The translations under genes were made by a program, and so were the position numbers. Below, piece by piece: positions 1 to 10,598 of a stretch of 48,237 nt of DNA. The first letter of the stretch is position 1. The number at the start of each line of letters is the position of its first letter. The notes below the pieces were generated by a model. The model made no database searches. It was not told where the DNA came from and saw nothing but the letters and a program-made list of their open reading frames with translations. This DNA is from Gammaproteobacteria bacterium (GTDB lineage Bacteria; Pseudomonadota; Gammaproteobacteria; GCA-001735895). The stretch spans positions 1 through 48,237 of the forward strand of contig JABHSO010000044.1 in the NCBI GenBank assembly GCA_018669845.1. The letters run 5' to 3'.

Positions 1-1
1 A

Positions 2-169
2 GATGATTTTAAGGCATATATTCAGCAGCATGAAATAGAGTTATTACAGCGTGCGATGGATAAATATCGCTTTAACCAACGCAAAACAGCAGATGCACTG
101 GGTTTAAGCTATCATCAAATTCGTGCATATTTACGTAAATACCCATCTATAAACAGTAACAATGATTAA
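2..169 (+). CDS. C-terminal fragment of a PspF-like sigma-54 activator (partial)
   Basis: The reading frame is open from the left edge to a TAA at 167-169 and gives 55 residues. It ends in a Fis-type helix-turn-helix (QHEIELLQRAMDKYRFNQRK, then a TADALGLSYHQIRAYLRK segment). This layout closely resembles the DNA-binding tail of PspF, the sigma-54 enhancer-binding protein that controls the phage-shock response. The AAA+ domain lies outside the window, so any NtrC-family activator is possible. The gene converges on gluQ with only 22 bases between stop codons and no clear terminator hairpin. Seen: the HTH-like tail. Inferred: the PspF assignment. Confidence 0.6.
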   Translation, partial: DDFKAYIQQHEIELLQRAMDKYRFNQRKTADALGLSYHQIRAYLRKYPSINSNND

Positions 170-191
170 TTTTTCATGATTCGTAGACTTC

Positions 192-1079
192 TTATGAAGG
201 AATTTTTTTACTATCCCAGTGATCTTTTGCGTACTTTAAAATATAGCTGGGTTCATAAGTGGATAGTTCTGTTGGAGTCTTTTGACCTAAAAAGTTGAGG
301 GCATCAAGTAATTGCTCAGAGGCCTTTTGTATGGATAAACCTTTTGCTCCTGTCTGTTTACTCAGTTTGTCTCCAGTTTTATTTTTTATCAATGGAATGT
401 GTAAATAGTTTGCAGTAGAAAATTTGAATAACCGATTCAGGTGAAGGTGAATGCAGGTAGATCCAAGAAGGTCAGCGCCTCGAACAATATCAGTTATATG
501 TGACAATGCATCATCGATGACTACCGCAAGGTGATAGGCATAAACGCCATCCTGCCGTTTTAATATGATATCGCCGACTTCATCAGTCAGGTTAAGTTGA
601 AAGGTATCAAAGTGGTTATCATGAAATTCTATTGACCCAACTGTCTCGGTATTTAGACGCAGTTTAAGAGTGTGTAAATCTAATTGTTTAGTGCGACAAT
701 TTCCCGGGTATATTTTCCCCAGTGGGCCTGTTTGAATGGGACTGCCAAGTAAACTCTTACGACTACAGTTACAGGCATATATGAAACCTTGAGAAATTAA
801 TGTCTGTAGAAATTCTTCATAGATTTTAAAACGTTGGCTTTGGTATAACACTTCTCCATCCCATTCAAATCCAAAATTCTCAAGGGTGTGTAGAATATTA
901 TCAGCTGACCCTTTGATGACTCTGGGAGTGTCGATATCTTCTATTCTTACCAGCCAGTTACCATTGACAGATTTGCTTTGGCAGTAACTGGCGACAGCGG
1001 CGACCAGTGAGCCAAAGTGTAAGGGTCCGGAAGGGGTGGGGGCAAAACGACCTGTTCTAGTTTGAGCAGATTGCTGCAT
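192..1079 (-). CDS. gluQ: Glutamyl-Q tRNA(Asp) synthetase
   Basis: This 295-residue protein is a GluRS-like enzyme without an anticodon-binding domain. The family activates glutamate and attaches it to queuosine at position 34 of tRNA-Asp in the cytoplasm. Visible marks are the class I HIGH-type signature near the N terminus (PTPSGPLHFGSLVAA), Cys residues in the YACNCSRKSL and YPGNCR segments that fit the zinc site, and a KMSKS-like KLSKQTGAKG near residue 240. The length is normal for GluQRS, since full GluRS is about 470 residues. The start lies 6 bases after the stop of the upstream GGDEF-EAL gene, so the two are probably co-transcribed. In many gammaproteobacteria gluQ follows dksA, and that linkage is absent here. 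Confidence 0.93.
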   Translation of the reverse strand: MQQSAQTRTGRFAPTPSGPLHFGSLVAAVASYCQSKSVNGNWLVRIEDIDTPRVIKGSADNILHTLENFGFEWDGEVLYQSQRFKIYEEFLQTLISQGFIYACNCSRKSLLGSPIQTGPLGKIYPGNCRTKQLDLHTLKLRLNTETVGSIEFHDNHFDTFQLNLTDEVGDIILKRQDGVYAYHLAVVIDDALSHITDIVRGADLLGSTCIHLHLNRLFKFSTANYLHIPLIKNKTGDKLSKQTGAKGLSIQKASEQLLDALNFLGQKTPTELSTYEPSYILKYAKDHWDSKKIPS

Positions 1080-1085
1080 GATTAA

Positions 1086-3611
1086 TTAGTGTGAACTTAG
1101 CTGTTGTTGAATGTATTTTATATAGTCTGCAGCCGGCAGAGGTTTAGAGTAATAAAATCCCTGAATAAGGTTACAGTTTCTGTCAGTTAGAAAATCAATT
1201 TGCTGCTGTAGTTCGACCCCTTCTGCAACTACCTTCATTCCAAGGTCATGCCCCAGGCCAATAATTGCAGTGACTAAATTAGCATCATTTTTATCAGTGT
1301 GAACATGGCGAATAAATTCCAGGTCGATCTTGATAATATCTATGGGAAAAACTCTTAAGTGAGAAAGTGATGACTGGCCTGTCCCGAAATCATCGAGTGC
1401 AATTCTGAAACCTTTTTGGTGAAGTTTATTTAAACTAACAGAAGTATTTTCCATGTCTGTTATCAGCGTATCTTCAGTCACTTCGATAACAAATTTTTGA
1501 GGCGTTTTTATATCATTTAATAAAATGGTTTCTATTTGGTCTCTGTAAGTTTTCTGCTGAAAAGTAATAGCAGGAAGATTGACTGATATACAAGGAATGA
1601 AACCATACTGTTTTTCCATTTTTAATTGAAAATTCTGGCTTTCTCGAATTACCCAACAGGTCAGGTCGAATAACAGGGCTGAATTATCCAGGTTGGAAAT
1701 AAATTGATCTGGATGCTGAATTCCTTTTTCAGGATGATTCCATCTAAGTAATGCTTCACTGCTGATCAAAGTAGGATCATTTGCATCAACTAATGGCTGA
1801 TAATAGATTTCAAATTGTTTTTCAGTGATTGCTTCACGGAGTTTGTTTTCAAAATTAATCATAGATTCTTCAGCGTTTTCCAGATCACTGCTAAACCATG
1901 TGTATTGATTTCGTCCCATGTTTTTAGATTGGTACATGGCGATATCAGCATAACGAATCAATGTTGTAGGGTCACTGCTATTTAATGGAGCCATAGCAAT
2001 GCCGATGGAAGTTGAAACATGGACTTCCTGTTCTTCAATGTGAAAGGGTTTACTGAATAGTTTTATAATTTTATTGGCAAATTTATTGATTTCATCTGGA
2101 TGGCTTATATTTTCCAGAATAACGGCAAACTCATCACCACCCAGCCTTGCTATAGTGTCTTCCGCACGCATGCAATGTTTAAGTCGAGAGGCTGTTTGCT
2201 GGAGAAGCTTATCTCCAAACAGGTGTCCCAGAGTGTCATTAATTAGCTTGAAACGATCAAGGTCCAGTAGCATTAAAACAAGTTGTTTTCCACTGCGCTC
2301 AGTGAGTTTTGTAGCATGTTCAAGTCGTTCATTAAAAAGAAGACGATTGGGTAGACTGGTCAGGGCATCATGATGAGCCATATGGTCTAATCGTGTTTCT
2401 CTTTGTTTTATCTGTTCACTCATTTGATTGAATGCTTCAACCAGGTCTTTGGTTTCACTGGCCCCTGAATGAAAATCTAGTTCCTGTGATTTACCTTTGG
2501 ATTGAAGCAGTAAAGCTCTTGTAGTTCTAGCTATCGGTTTTAGTATATTTCTATCAAAAAACAGGTAACCCAATACAGCAATTAAAATTCCTGACAAGCT
2601 GAGAATGATAATAAAAAAAGATAAAGATTTATTTATATCATTTAACTTTTTTATATCGGTTTCGGATTGCTTTGTTAACTCGTTTCTTAAAGTAATAAAA
2701 GTCTTGTTAAATTCTTCTAGTAAAGTCTCTATTCGATGCAAAACATCGATATCTTTTCGCCAATCTTTTTTAAGCATTAACTTGATGGCTTTTTTATGTA
2801 ATTCTGACCAGCTTGAAATGTTTTCCTTGAGTTGAGGTATTAATAATCCCTCAAGGAACTCAAGATCTTTACCTGAAATGAGTGATTCCAGTTTAGCTAT
2901 ATTTTTATCAAGCTGTGGGAATAAAATATCCAGATTGTGTATGCGACTTGATAAACCATCCTCTGATAATCCAAAAAATCCGAATCGATTAGCAATAATG
3001 AGTCGAAAGTCAGAGATTATTGAACTCCAGACAGCTTTAATATCGAAAATACTTCTATACAGTTCGTTTGCACCTTGATAATCATAAGTATCCACATCGA
3101 TGAGCATGTCATTTAAAGTAGTGATAACCTGATTATTTATTGGTAATAACTGTTCAGACATGATTTTAGCAGAAGGGATCCATAAACTAGTGTCTGCCCT
3201 TACAGCCATGAGGTCTATCATGCCATCGTGTAGTTGAATGGGTATTTGAACAATGAAATTATTTAAATCAATAGGGTCAATGTCATCAAATACTGAAATA
3301 TCTAAATTTGCAGTTAACTCAATAAAGTGGGTAATGGATTTATTGATTGCTATTTTGCTTTGTAATTCAGGGTTTAGAGTGTATTGGTAAACCTGAACTT
3401 TTATTGCAGGAATTTGATTGATAATTTCATTAAGTGTTTGAGTATTTTGATTGCGCTTAAAAATATTTTGCTGGGTCAGTTGACTGGCTTGTGTAATTTC
3501 TTTCCAGTTGTAAAAAGTAAATAGACTGAGAATTAGTAATGCAAAAGCAATACCATAGAGATATCGACCACGATATGATTTTAATCCTGGTAGTTGGAAG
3601 GCTAAATTCAT
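1086..3611 (-). CDS. Membrane-bound GGDEF-EAL protein (diguanylate cyclase/phosphodiesterase)
   Basis: This 841-residue protein makes and/or degrades cyclic di-GMP at the inner membrane. The order is: TM helix at about 18-35; a mostly helical periplasmic region of about 290 residues with no recognised fold; TM helix at about 331-352; a HAMP-like linker; GGDEF domain with an intact GGDEF motif at 491-495 and an inhibitory RxxD site (RAED) five residues before it; and EAL domain with EAL at 619-621. In the EAL half, VNLPA (677-681), IEVTE (709-713), DDFGTG (740-745), VAEGVE (795-800) and QGFYYSKP (817-824) are all kept. Both halves therefore look catalytically competent, and net activity cannot be read from sequence. 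It lies between dapE (55-base gap) and gluQ (6-base gap). An AAGGA sits only about 2 bases from the ATG, which is unusually close. Confidence 0.9.
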   Translation of the reverse strand: MNLAFQLPGLKSYRGRYLYGIAFALLILSLFTFYNWKEITQASQLTQQNIFKRNQNTQTLNEIINQIPAIKVQVYQYTLNPELQSKIAINKSITHFIELTANLDISVFDDIDPIDLNNFIVQIPIQLHDGMIDLMAVRADTSLWIPSAKIMSEQLLPINNQVITTLNDMLIDVDTYDYQGANELYRSIFDIKAVWSSIISDFRLIIANRFGFFGLSEDGLSSRIHNLDILFPQLDKNIAKLESLISGKDLEFLEGLLIPQLKENISSWSELHKKAIKLMLKKDWRKDIDVLHRIETLLEEFNKTFITLRNELTKQSETDIKKLNDINKSLSFFIIILSLSGILIAVLGYLFFDRNILKPIARTTRALLLQSKGKSQELDFHSGASETKDLVEAFNQMSEQIKQRETRLDHMAHHDALTSLPNRLLFNERLEHATKLTERSGKQLVLMLLDLDRFKLINDTLGHLFGDKLLQQTASRLKHCMRAEDTIARLGGDEFAVILENISHPDEINKFANKIIKLFSKPFHIEEQEVHVSTSIGIAMAPLNSSDPTTLIRYADIAMYQSKNMGRNQYTWFSSDLENAEESMINFENKLREAITEKQFEIYYQPLVDANDPTLISSEALLRWNHPEKGIQHPDQFISNLDNSALLFDLTCWVIRESQNFQLKMEKQYGFIPCISVNLPAITFQQKTYRDQIETILLNDIKTPQKFVIEVTEDTLITDMENTSVSLNKLHQKGFRIALDDFGTGQSSLSHLRVFPIDIIKIDLEFIRHVHTDKNDANLVTAIIGLGHDLGMKVVAEGVELQQQIDFLTDRNCNLIQGFYYSKPLPAADYIKYIQQQLSSH

Positions 3612-3666
3612 TTCCTTAGATATAAAGATTTCTGTTGGTAATGTATTTTATGTTATATGCCTTATT

Positions 3667-5155
<1,489 letters not shown>

Positions 5156-5156
<1 letters not shown>

Positions 5157-5980
5157 TACTTGATATCTCTAAGTAATTCGTTGATTCCAACTTTAGAGCG
5201 AGTTTTTGCATCTACCTGCTTAACGATAACTGCACAATACAGGCTGTATTTTCCATTTTCTGATGGGAGGTTACCGGATACAACAACTGATCCTTCAGGA
5301 ATTCTGCCATAGGTTACTTCGTCTTTTTCACGGTTATAAATTTTTGTGCTTTGACCTATATAAACGCCCATAGAAATAACCGAGTTCTTTTCTACGATTA
5401 CACCTTCAACAACTTCTGAGCGAGCTCCGACAAAACAGTTATCTTCGATAATAGTCGGCGCAGCCTGTAATGGTTCCAGTACGCCACCGATACCTACTCC
5501 ACCTGAAAGGTGTACATTTTTACCAATTTGAGCACAGGAGCCTACGGTTGCCCATGTGTCTACCATTGTTCCGCTACCGACATAAGCGCCAATGTTGACA
5601 TATGAAGGCATCAATACAACGCCCGGTGCAATAAATGAACCACGTCGAGCCGTTGCCGGTGGAACAACACGCACACCACTTTCACGGAATTCACGCGTAT
5701 TCATGTCGGCGAATTTAGATTCCACCTTGTCATAATAATTGGTGAAGCCGCCTTTGATAAACTGATTATCATCGATACGAAAAGACAGTAACACGGCTTT
5801 TTTCAGCCATTCATTCACCTGCCATCCACCGTCAACGGGTTCGGCAACACGAGCTTTACCGCTATCGAGTAAAGTGATCGCTTCTGTTACAGCATCTTTT
5901 ACCAGTGTTTCTACATTACGTGGCGTGATGTCGGCGCGGCGCTCAAAAGCGTCTTCGATGATTTGTTGGATATCGGACAT
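5156..5980 (-). CDS. dapD: Tetrahydrodipicolinate N-succinyltransferase
   Basis: DapD transfers succinyl from succinyl-CoA to tetrahydrodipicolinate, the committed step of the succinylase branch of DAP/lysine synthesis in the cytoplasm. The protein has 274 residues, the same length as the E. coli enzyme. An N-terminal helical domain (1-100) is followed by a left-handed beta-helix of imperfect hexapeptides (for example [20 protein letters not shown] and [11 protein letters not shown]) and a short C-terminal tail. The DapD signature region ([20 protein letters not shown]) is intact. It lies 18 bases downstream of the dapC stop and abuts the ArsC-like gene, so one transcript from the dapC promoter is likely. 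Confidence 0.97.
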
Positions 5981-5998
5981 AAAAAAGGTCTCCAGAGT

Positions 5999-7195
5999 TT
6001 AAAGATTATTCATAAATTGATTGATACGGTGGGCTGCATCCTGGCATTCATCCAGCGGTGCAACCAGTGCCATGCGTACATAGTTTTCACCGGGGTTGAT
6101 ATTGCCTACCGAGCGTGACAGAAACTGACCCGGTAAAACCGTGATGTTCTGTTGTGCAAATAATTGTTGTGCGAAATCGGTATCACTGATGGGTGTTTTT
6201 GCCCATAGATAAAATCCTGCGTCGGGACGCTGGGGTTGTAGTGTTGACGACAGAGTTTTCACTACAGCATCAAATTTTTCACGGTACAGATTGCGGTTTT
6301 CGATGACATGCGACTCATCTTTCCAGGCTGAAATACTGGCAGACTGGGTGACTGATGACATTGCACAACCGTGATAGGTTCGGTATTTCAGAAATTTACT
6401 GATGATGTCTGTATCACCCGCAACAAAACCAGAACGTAAGCCGGGCAGATTAGAACGTTTGGACAAACTATGAAATACCACGCAGTTTTTATAATCGTCC
6501 AGCCCCATTTCTGAAGCTGCCTCCAGTAATCCGGGAGGTGGGTTTTGTTCATCGACGTAAACCTCTGAATAACACTCGTCACTGGCAATGATGAAATCAT
6601 GTTGCAATGAAAGTTTAATCAGCTTTTGAAGATACTCTGTTGGCATTACTGCGCCGGTAGGGTTACCGGGTGAGCAAATATAGATTAACTGGCAGTTTTT
6701 CCATTCAGATTCACTGATGATATTCAGGTCAGGCAAAAAAGAGTTTTGTTCAGAACAGTTCATATAAACGGGTTTTGCACCAGCCAAAATTGCTGCCCCT
6801 TCATAAATCTGATAGAAAGGGTTGGGCATGAATACCAGAGGTTTGCTAGCGTTTCTATCTACAATGCATTGGGCGAAAGCAAACAGGGCTTCGCGAGTAC
6901 CGTTGACGGGTAATACCTGTGACTCCGGGTTAATTGCAGTCTTTAAATTGAAACGCTGGTTTAGCCATTCACTAATGGCTTCACGTAATGGTGCTATGCC
7001 TTTGGTCAATGGGTAGTTGGACAGCAGGTGGGTGTGAGCGATTAGATTTTCAACCACGAAATGAGGAGCCGGGTGTTTTGGTTCACCAATAGATAAGGCT
7101 ATGTGCTCAAGCTTTGTAGTGGTGGTTACCTGCTGTTTTAGTTTATTGAGTTTTTCAAACGGATAAGGATGAAGTAACTGTAAATCTGGGTTCAT
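5999..7195 (-). CDS. dapC: Succinyldiaminopimelate aminotransferase (DapC type)
   Basis: This PLP fold-type I aminotransferase is predicted to transaminate N-succinyl-2-amino-6-oxopimelate with glutamate. I place the start at the ATG at 7195, giving 398 residues beginning MNPDLQLLHPYPFEKL, as family members do. A longer frame to a TTG at 7255 adds 20 residues but would run through a perfect TATAAT (7224-7229). Motifs seen: YPLTKGIAPLREAI, the CSPGNPTGAV loop, ASDECYSEVY and the PLP lysine in HSLSKRSNLPGLRSGF (K246). The gene leads the block dapC-dapD-yffB-dapE. The family overlaps with other class I/II aminotransferases, but the context makes DapC the best call. Confidence 0.9.
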   Translation of the reverse strand: MNPDLQLLHPYPFEKLNKLKQQVTTTTKLEHIALSIGEPKHPAPHFVVENLIAHTHLLSNYPLTKGIAPLREAISEWLNQRFNLKTAINPESQVLPVNGTREALFAFAQCIVDRNASKPLVFMPNPFYQIYEGAAILAGAKPVYMNCSEQNSFLPDLNIISESEWKNCQLIYICSPGNPTGAVMPTEYLQKLIKLSLQHDFIIASDECYSEVYVDEQNPPPGLLEAASEMGLDDYKNCVVFHSLSKRSNLPGLRSGFVAGDTDIISKFLKYRTYHGCAMSSVTQSASISAWKDESHVIENRNLYREKFDAVVKTLSSTLQPQRPDAGFYLWAKTPISDTDFAQQLFAQQNITVLPGQFLSRSVGNINPGENYVRMALVAPLDECQDAAHRINQFMNNL

Positions 7196-7223
7196 AGTCT
7201 GGGAATTTGTAAACTGTGGCGCT

Positions 7224-7255
7224 ATTATAACGGGATAAGCCCTTTTTCGCAGCAA
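7224..7255 (-). promoter_or_regulatory. Putative sigma-70 promoter of the dap block
   Basis: Read on the minus strand there is a perfect TATAAT (7224-7229), about 29 bases upstream of the dapC ATG. The -35 is weak: CTGCGA at 17-base spacing, or TTGCTG at 20-base spacing. Its position inside the longer TTG-started frame argues for the ATG start of dapC. Confidence 0.5.
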
Positions 7256-7284
7256 AGATCTTTACTCCATTAAGAAGGTATAAC

Positions 7285-7671
7285 ATGACACAGCAATCGA
7301 ATGAGTTTTTAGGGATCGATCATCACAGCATAATTATTCAGGATGTCGAAAAAAGCCGTCATTTTTATTCTGATATTCTGGGACTGGAGATAGACACTAA
7401 CCGTCCTGATTTATCATTTGATGGTTTATGGGTGAAAGTGGGCAATCAACAGGCCATCCACTGCCTTTGCCTGAAAAATCCAGACCCTCTGGAAAACAGG
7501 CCAGAGCATGGTGGGCGTGATCGACATGTGTGTCTGGTGGTCAATGATATGAATACATTAATCGACTCGCTTGAGCAGCATTATGTAGATTACACTCGCA
7601 GTAAGTCCGGAAGGCAGGCAATATTTTTTCGGGATCCCGATGGCAATGCTATTGAAGTTAAGCAGGTCTAG
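7285..7671 (+). CDS. VOC (glyoxalase/dioxygenase superfamily) protein
   Basis: This 128-residue protein has the paired beta-alpha-beta-beta-beta fold of the vicinal oxygen chelate family. Candidate metal ligands are H13/H14 in GIDHHSII, H81 in RDRHVCLVV and E124 in DPDGNAIEV near the C terminus, where single-domain VOC enzymes place them. Substrate cannot be assigned: glyoxalase, fosfomycin-resistance-like and dioxygenase-like members share these residues. It is transcribed divergently from dapC, with 89 bases between start codons, and has a good AAGAAGG ribosome site 7 bases before ATG. A weak hairpin (7695-7710, GGGTT/AACCT) followed by T-rich sequence may end its transcript. Confidence 0.85.
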   Translation: MTQQSNEFLGIDHHSIIIQDVEKSRHFYSDILGLEIDTNRPDLSFDGLWVKVGNQQAIHCLCLKNPDPLENRPEHGGRDRHVCLVVNDMNTLIDSLEQHYVDYTRSKSGRQAIFFRDPDGNAIEVKQV

Positions 7672-7792
7672 TCCTCTATTACATATTTGACTTTAGGGTT
7701 GCCTGAACCTTTATCTATATGTCATTTGTTAACTCTGGTTTGGTTTATTTTGTTTACCTTGAATTTAATTCAATTGATTTAAAATTCTTTAC

Positions 7793-7798
7793 TATAAT
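7793..7798 (+). promoter_or_regulatory. Possible -10 element upstream of the lone receptor gene
   Basis: A perfect TATAAT lies in the 206-base gap before the receptor gene, 79 bases upstream of its ATG, with a poor -35 (TTCAAT, 18-base spacing). The gap is very AT-rich, so a chance match is possible. No sigma-54 or FliA-type site is visible here. Confidence 0.3.
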
Positions 7799-7877
7799 AA
7801 AATCGTTATTTAGTTAATTACTTATATTCGGGTAATTTTAAATCGATTTAAACTACAAAATTAATCAGGTTAAGGCC

Positions 7878-9944
7878 ATGCAGTTGATGAAGAATATTTC
7901 AATTAAAACCAGTTTGTATTCCTCCATGTTGATATTGGGGGTTTTATTAATAGCGAATTTACTGTTCACCATTATTAATATTTATCACCCTCAGGTGACT
8001 CGGTCTGATGGCCTTTTCCAATCCAATCAATTGGCTGATTATATTATTTTAGCTGCTGCTGAAGAAGCTAAGGAAAGAGGCTTTTCAGTAAGTTATATTT
8101 CAAGTATTGCACAAGGGCAAAGTCCTGATGTTGGGTTAAAGTCCAAAATTGATGAATTTCGCCTGGCTGGTGATAAAAATGTTCATTTAGCTTTAAAGCT
8201 GGCTAAAGAGCTTGTTGATGAAAACTGGGCAGGAGATGAATTTAAAGACGCCTTTCAAAAAACTCAAAATGAGTGGCAGCAATTACAACTATTAAGGCAG
8301 CGTGTTGATAATGATAGAAGTCTGACAGCTTCTGAAATACTCACTCAGTTTAAACAATTTATGAGAGCTTTTACTACCCTACGACAGATGGCATTTAACC
8401 CTGCCAGTCATTTGGAGGGTGCTATTTATAATAACTTGATCATTAAACATGCTATCTGGGAAGTGAGTGAATATGCGGGTAGAGAACGTGCAATGGTAGC
8501 GGCTGCAATTGCTGCAAGTGAACCTATGAGCAGGAATAAAATTCAACTTCTGGGTAAATATAGAGGTGTTGTTGAATCTAAATTAGCCTATCTGGAAGAT
8601 ATAGCTCTATTACTGGTAACCAATAAAAAGCATCAGATGTATGCGGAAGAAGTTAATAATAACTGGAGTCAAATTAAGAATATTTTCCTCGGTGATTATC
8701 AAAAAGCCAGAGAACTTATTTATATATCTGCTGAATCTGGTCAGTACACTATTTCTGCCAGTGAATGGTTGGCACAGTCAACCCATGCTATTAATACAAT
8801 ATCAAACTTTAATAAACAGGTTTCCATGGATGCAGGACGTCATGCCAATCTGTTTGGATCCGTTGCCAGGAGTAATTACTGGAAGGCTTCTATTGTTTCT
8901 ATAATTACTTTTATTTTAATTGGTTTAGGGTTATTGACGATAAATAATATTATTCGCCAGATATCTGCTTTAAAAGAAACTTTTGTCAAAGTGGCTGATG
9001 ATAAAGATATTACTTTACGAGTTGATGATTCAGGAAGTAATGAGTTATCGGTATTAAGTAAGTCTTTCAATACTCTAATCCAGAATTTACAGGATATGAT
9101 TTCAAAAATCACCGAAGCTTCTTCAAAGGTTGATATTGATGTTGAAAATTCTGTCCAGTCCTGCCGTGACAATAGTCTTGGAATTAGCCAGCAGGAAGTT
9201 GATGTTGAGCAGTTGGCGTCGGCCATGACTGAAATGGTGTCATCCATACAGAGTATTGGTGACAGTAGCCAGACCAACGCGCAGAGTTCATTAAAAGTAA
9301 ATGATGAAATCAAGCAAAGTGGTGAAATTATGCGTGATACTGCAACTTCTATTCAGGGTCTGGGAACAATGATTGAGCAGTCATCTGATGTGATAGGGCA
9401 GTTGGCAACAGACAGTGTAAATATTGGTCAGGTGTTAGACGTGATTAAAGGTATTGCCGAACAAACCAATCTGCTAGCTCTTAATGCAGCTATTGAGGCA
9501 GCCAGAGCAGGTGATCAGGGGCGTGGTTTTGCAGTGGTTGCTGATGAAGTAAGAACCCTTGCTGGAAGAACCCATGAATCCACAGAACAAATTCATCAGA
9601 TGATTGAGCGATTACAATCTCAAAGTCAGAAAGCAACTAAGTCCATGCAAACCAGCCTGGAAGAGTCCAGGTTAGCCATATCTCATGTGACTTCTGCGGA
9701 TGAAACCTTGAATAAAGTCATATTGTCGATGGGCCAGATTATGCAGATGAACTCGCATATTGCTGATGCTACCGAGCAACAGGGCATAGTTGCCGGGGAA
9801 ATTAATCAAAATGTAAACTCTTTGCAAACTATAGCTGAAAGTAACCATCAGCTGGCTCAAAGCTCGGTTCAAAATATGGGTAATATTTCATCCGAAATGA
9901 AAATATTGATTGATATTGTGTTGCAATACAAAAGCGTAGCCTGA
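7878..9944 (+). CDS. Methyl-accepting chemotaxis protein with NIT-like periplasmic sensor
   Basis: This 688-residue transmembrane chemoreceptor passes ligand state to CheA/CheW. The layout is TM1 about 12-33, an all-helical periplasmic region 40-330, TM2 about 335-356, HAMP about 357-410, and a cytoplasmic signalling coiled coil 415-688. The hairpin tip [20 protein letters not shown] with [20 protein letters not shown] (about 521-559) is standard. The periplasmic part holds a KERGFS stretch (65-70) and a second GRERAM stretch (201-206), which resemble NIT (nitrate/nitrite-sensing) domains. The ligand is unknown. No CheR-tethering pentapeptide is seen at the C terminus (QYKSVA). It stands alone between the VOC gene and fliE. 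Confidence 0.9.
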   Translation: MQLMKNISIKTSLYSSMLILGVLLIANLLFTIINIYHPQVTRSDGLFQSNQLADYIILAAAEEAKERGFSVSYISSIAQGQSPDVGLKSKIDEFRLAGDKNVHLALKLAKELVDENWAGDEFKDAFQKTQNEWQQLQLLRQRVDNDRSLTASEILTQFKQFMRAFTTLRQMAFNPASHLEGAIYNNLIIKHAIWEVSEYAGRERAMVAAAIAASEPMSRNKIQLLGKYRGVVESKLAYLEDIALLLVTNKKHQMYAEEVNNNWSQIKNIFLGDYQKARELIYISAESGQYTISASEWLAQSTHAINTISNFNKQVSMDAGRHANLFGSVARSNYWKASIVSIITFILIGLGLLTINNIIRQISALKETFVKVADDKDITLRVDDSGSNELSVLSKSFNTLIQNLQDMISKITEASSKVDIDVENSVQSCRDNSLGISQQEVDVEQLASAMTEMVSSIQSIGDSSQTNAQSSLKVNDEIKQSGEIMRDTATSIQGLGTMIEQSSDVIGQLATDSVNIGQVLDVIKGIAEQTNLLALNAAIEAARAGDQGRGFAVVADEVRTLAGRTHESTEQIHQMIERLQSQSQKATKSMQTSLEESRLAISHVTSADETLNKVILSMGQIMQMNSHIADATEQQGIVAGEINQNVNSLQTIAESNHQLAQSSVQNMGNISSEMKILIDIVLQYKSVA

Positions 9945-9965
9945 AAACCCACAGGTTTTTTGTCA
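9944..9965 (+). terminator. Weak intrinsic terminator after the receptor gene
   Basis: AAAACC and GGTTTT can pair around a 4-base loop directly at the stop codon, followed by T residues. A second, GC-rich hairpin (CCCCCACC/GGTGGGGG) follows at 9981-10002. Confidence 0.4.
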
Positions 9966-9980
9966 TACATTGACAGTTCA

Positions 9981-10002
9981 CCCCCACCGGTTGTGGTGGG
10001 GG
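9981..10002. terminator. GC-rich stem-loop between receptor gene and fliE
   Basis: An 8-bp perfect stem CCCCCACC/GGTGGGGG surrounds a 6-base loop. There is no T-run afterwards, so it may insulate the flagellar operon rather than act as a classic intrinsic terminator. Confidence 0.45.
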
Positions 10003-10092
10003 CATTACCTTGAGCTTGATTCATCTAAGCTACTAAATTTTTATTTCTCCTGATATCTGATCCAGGTATTCATATCTAAGCCATTTAAAATC

Positions 10093-10108
10093 TGGCCTGA
10101 ATGTTGCA
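10093..10108 (+). promoter_or_regulatory. Putative sigma-54 promoter of the fliE operon
   Basis: TGGCCTGAATGTTGCA keeps the invariant GG-N10-GC spacing and the TTGC -12 box of RpoN promoters. It lies 125 bases upstream of the fliE ATG, which leaves room for a long leader. In Pseudomonas and Vibrio, fliE operons are RpoN-dependent and driven by FleQ/FlrC-type activators. No activator gene for this lies in the window. Confidence 0.7.
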
Positions 10109-10232
10109 ATCTATCCTGCATATCTATAATTACGATTAAAAAAGTCAAAAAAATATCTTTTATATTCGCAGTTAAGGTTTGCAATCAAAGCACAAATAGT
10201 AATTCGTCAAGAAGTTGACTAAGGGTCTTGAA

Positions 10233-10559
10233 ATGATAAATAACAATATAAGCCAGGTAATGAACCAGATGAAAGCCATAGAATCTATGGCCACAAGTCA
10301 GGTTTTACCGATAGAAACAACCGAGAAAGCTGAAGGCAGTAGTTTTGCCGGCATGATGCAACAGGCTATAGATCAGGTTAATCAAACCCAGGCAGATGCC
10401 AAACAGTTAAGCACGGCACTGGAACTGGGAGATCCTAATGTGGATATCGCCCAGGTGATGGTCGCCATGCAGAAATCCAGTGTTTCATTTCAGGCATTGA
10501 CCGAGGTGCGCAATAAATTACTGACGGCCTATCAGGACGTTATGAACATGCCAGTTTAA
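10233..10559 (+). CDS. fliE: Flagellar hook-basal body protein FliE
   Basis: FliE links the MS ring to the rod. I use the ATG at 10233 (108 residues, MINNNISQVMNQ), because an AAGGG ribosome site lies 7 bases before it. A TTG 18 bases upstream keeps the frame but lacks a ribosome site. The C-terminal half (FAGMMQQAIDQVNQTQADAK, then the VDIAQVMVAMQKSSVSFQAL stretch) is the conserved FliE core. It is the first gene of fliEFGHIJ, with 39 bases before fliF. Confidence 0.95.
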   Translation: MINNNISQVMNQMKAIESMATSQVLPIETTEKAEGSSFAGMMQQAIDQVNQTQADAKQLSTALELGDPNVDIAQVMVAMQKSSVSFQALTEVRNKLLTAYQDVMNMPV

Positions 10560-10598
10560 CCGGGTTCAACTAACGTATTATTTTAAGGGCAAATAAAC

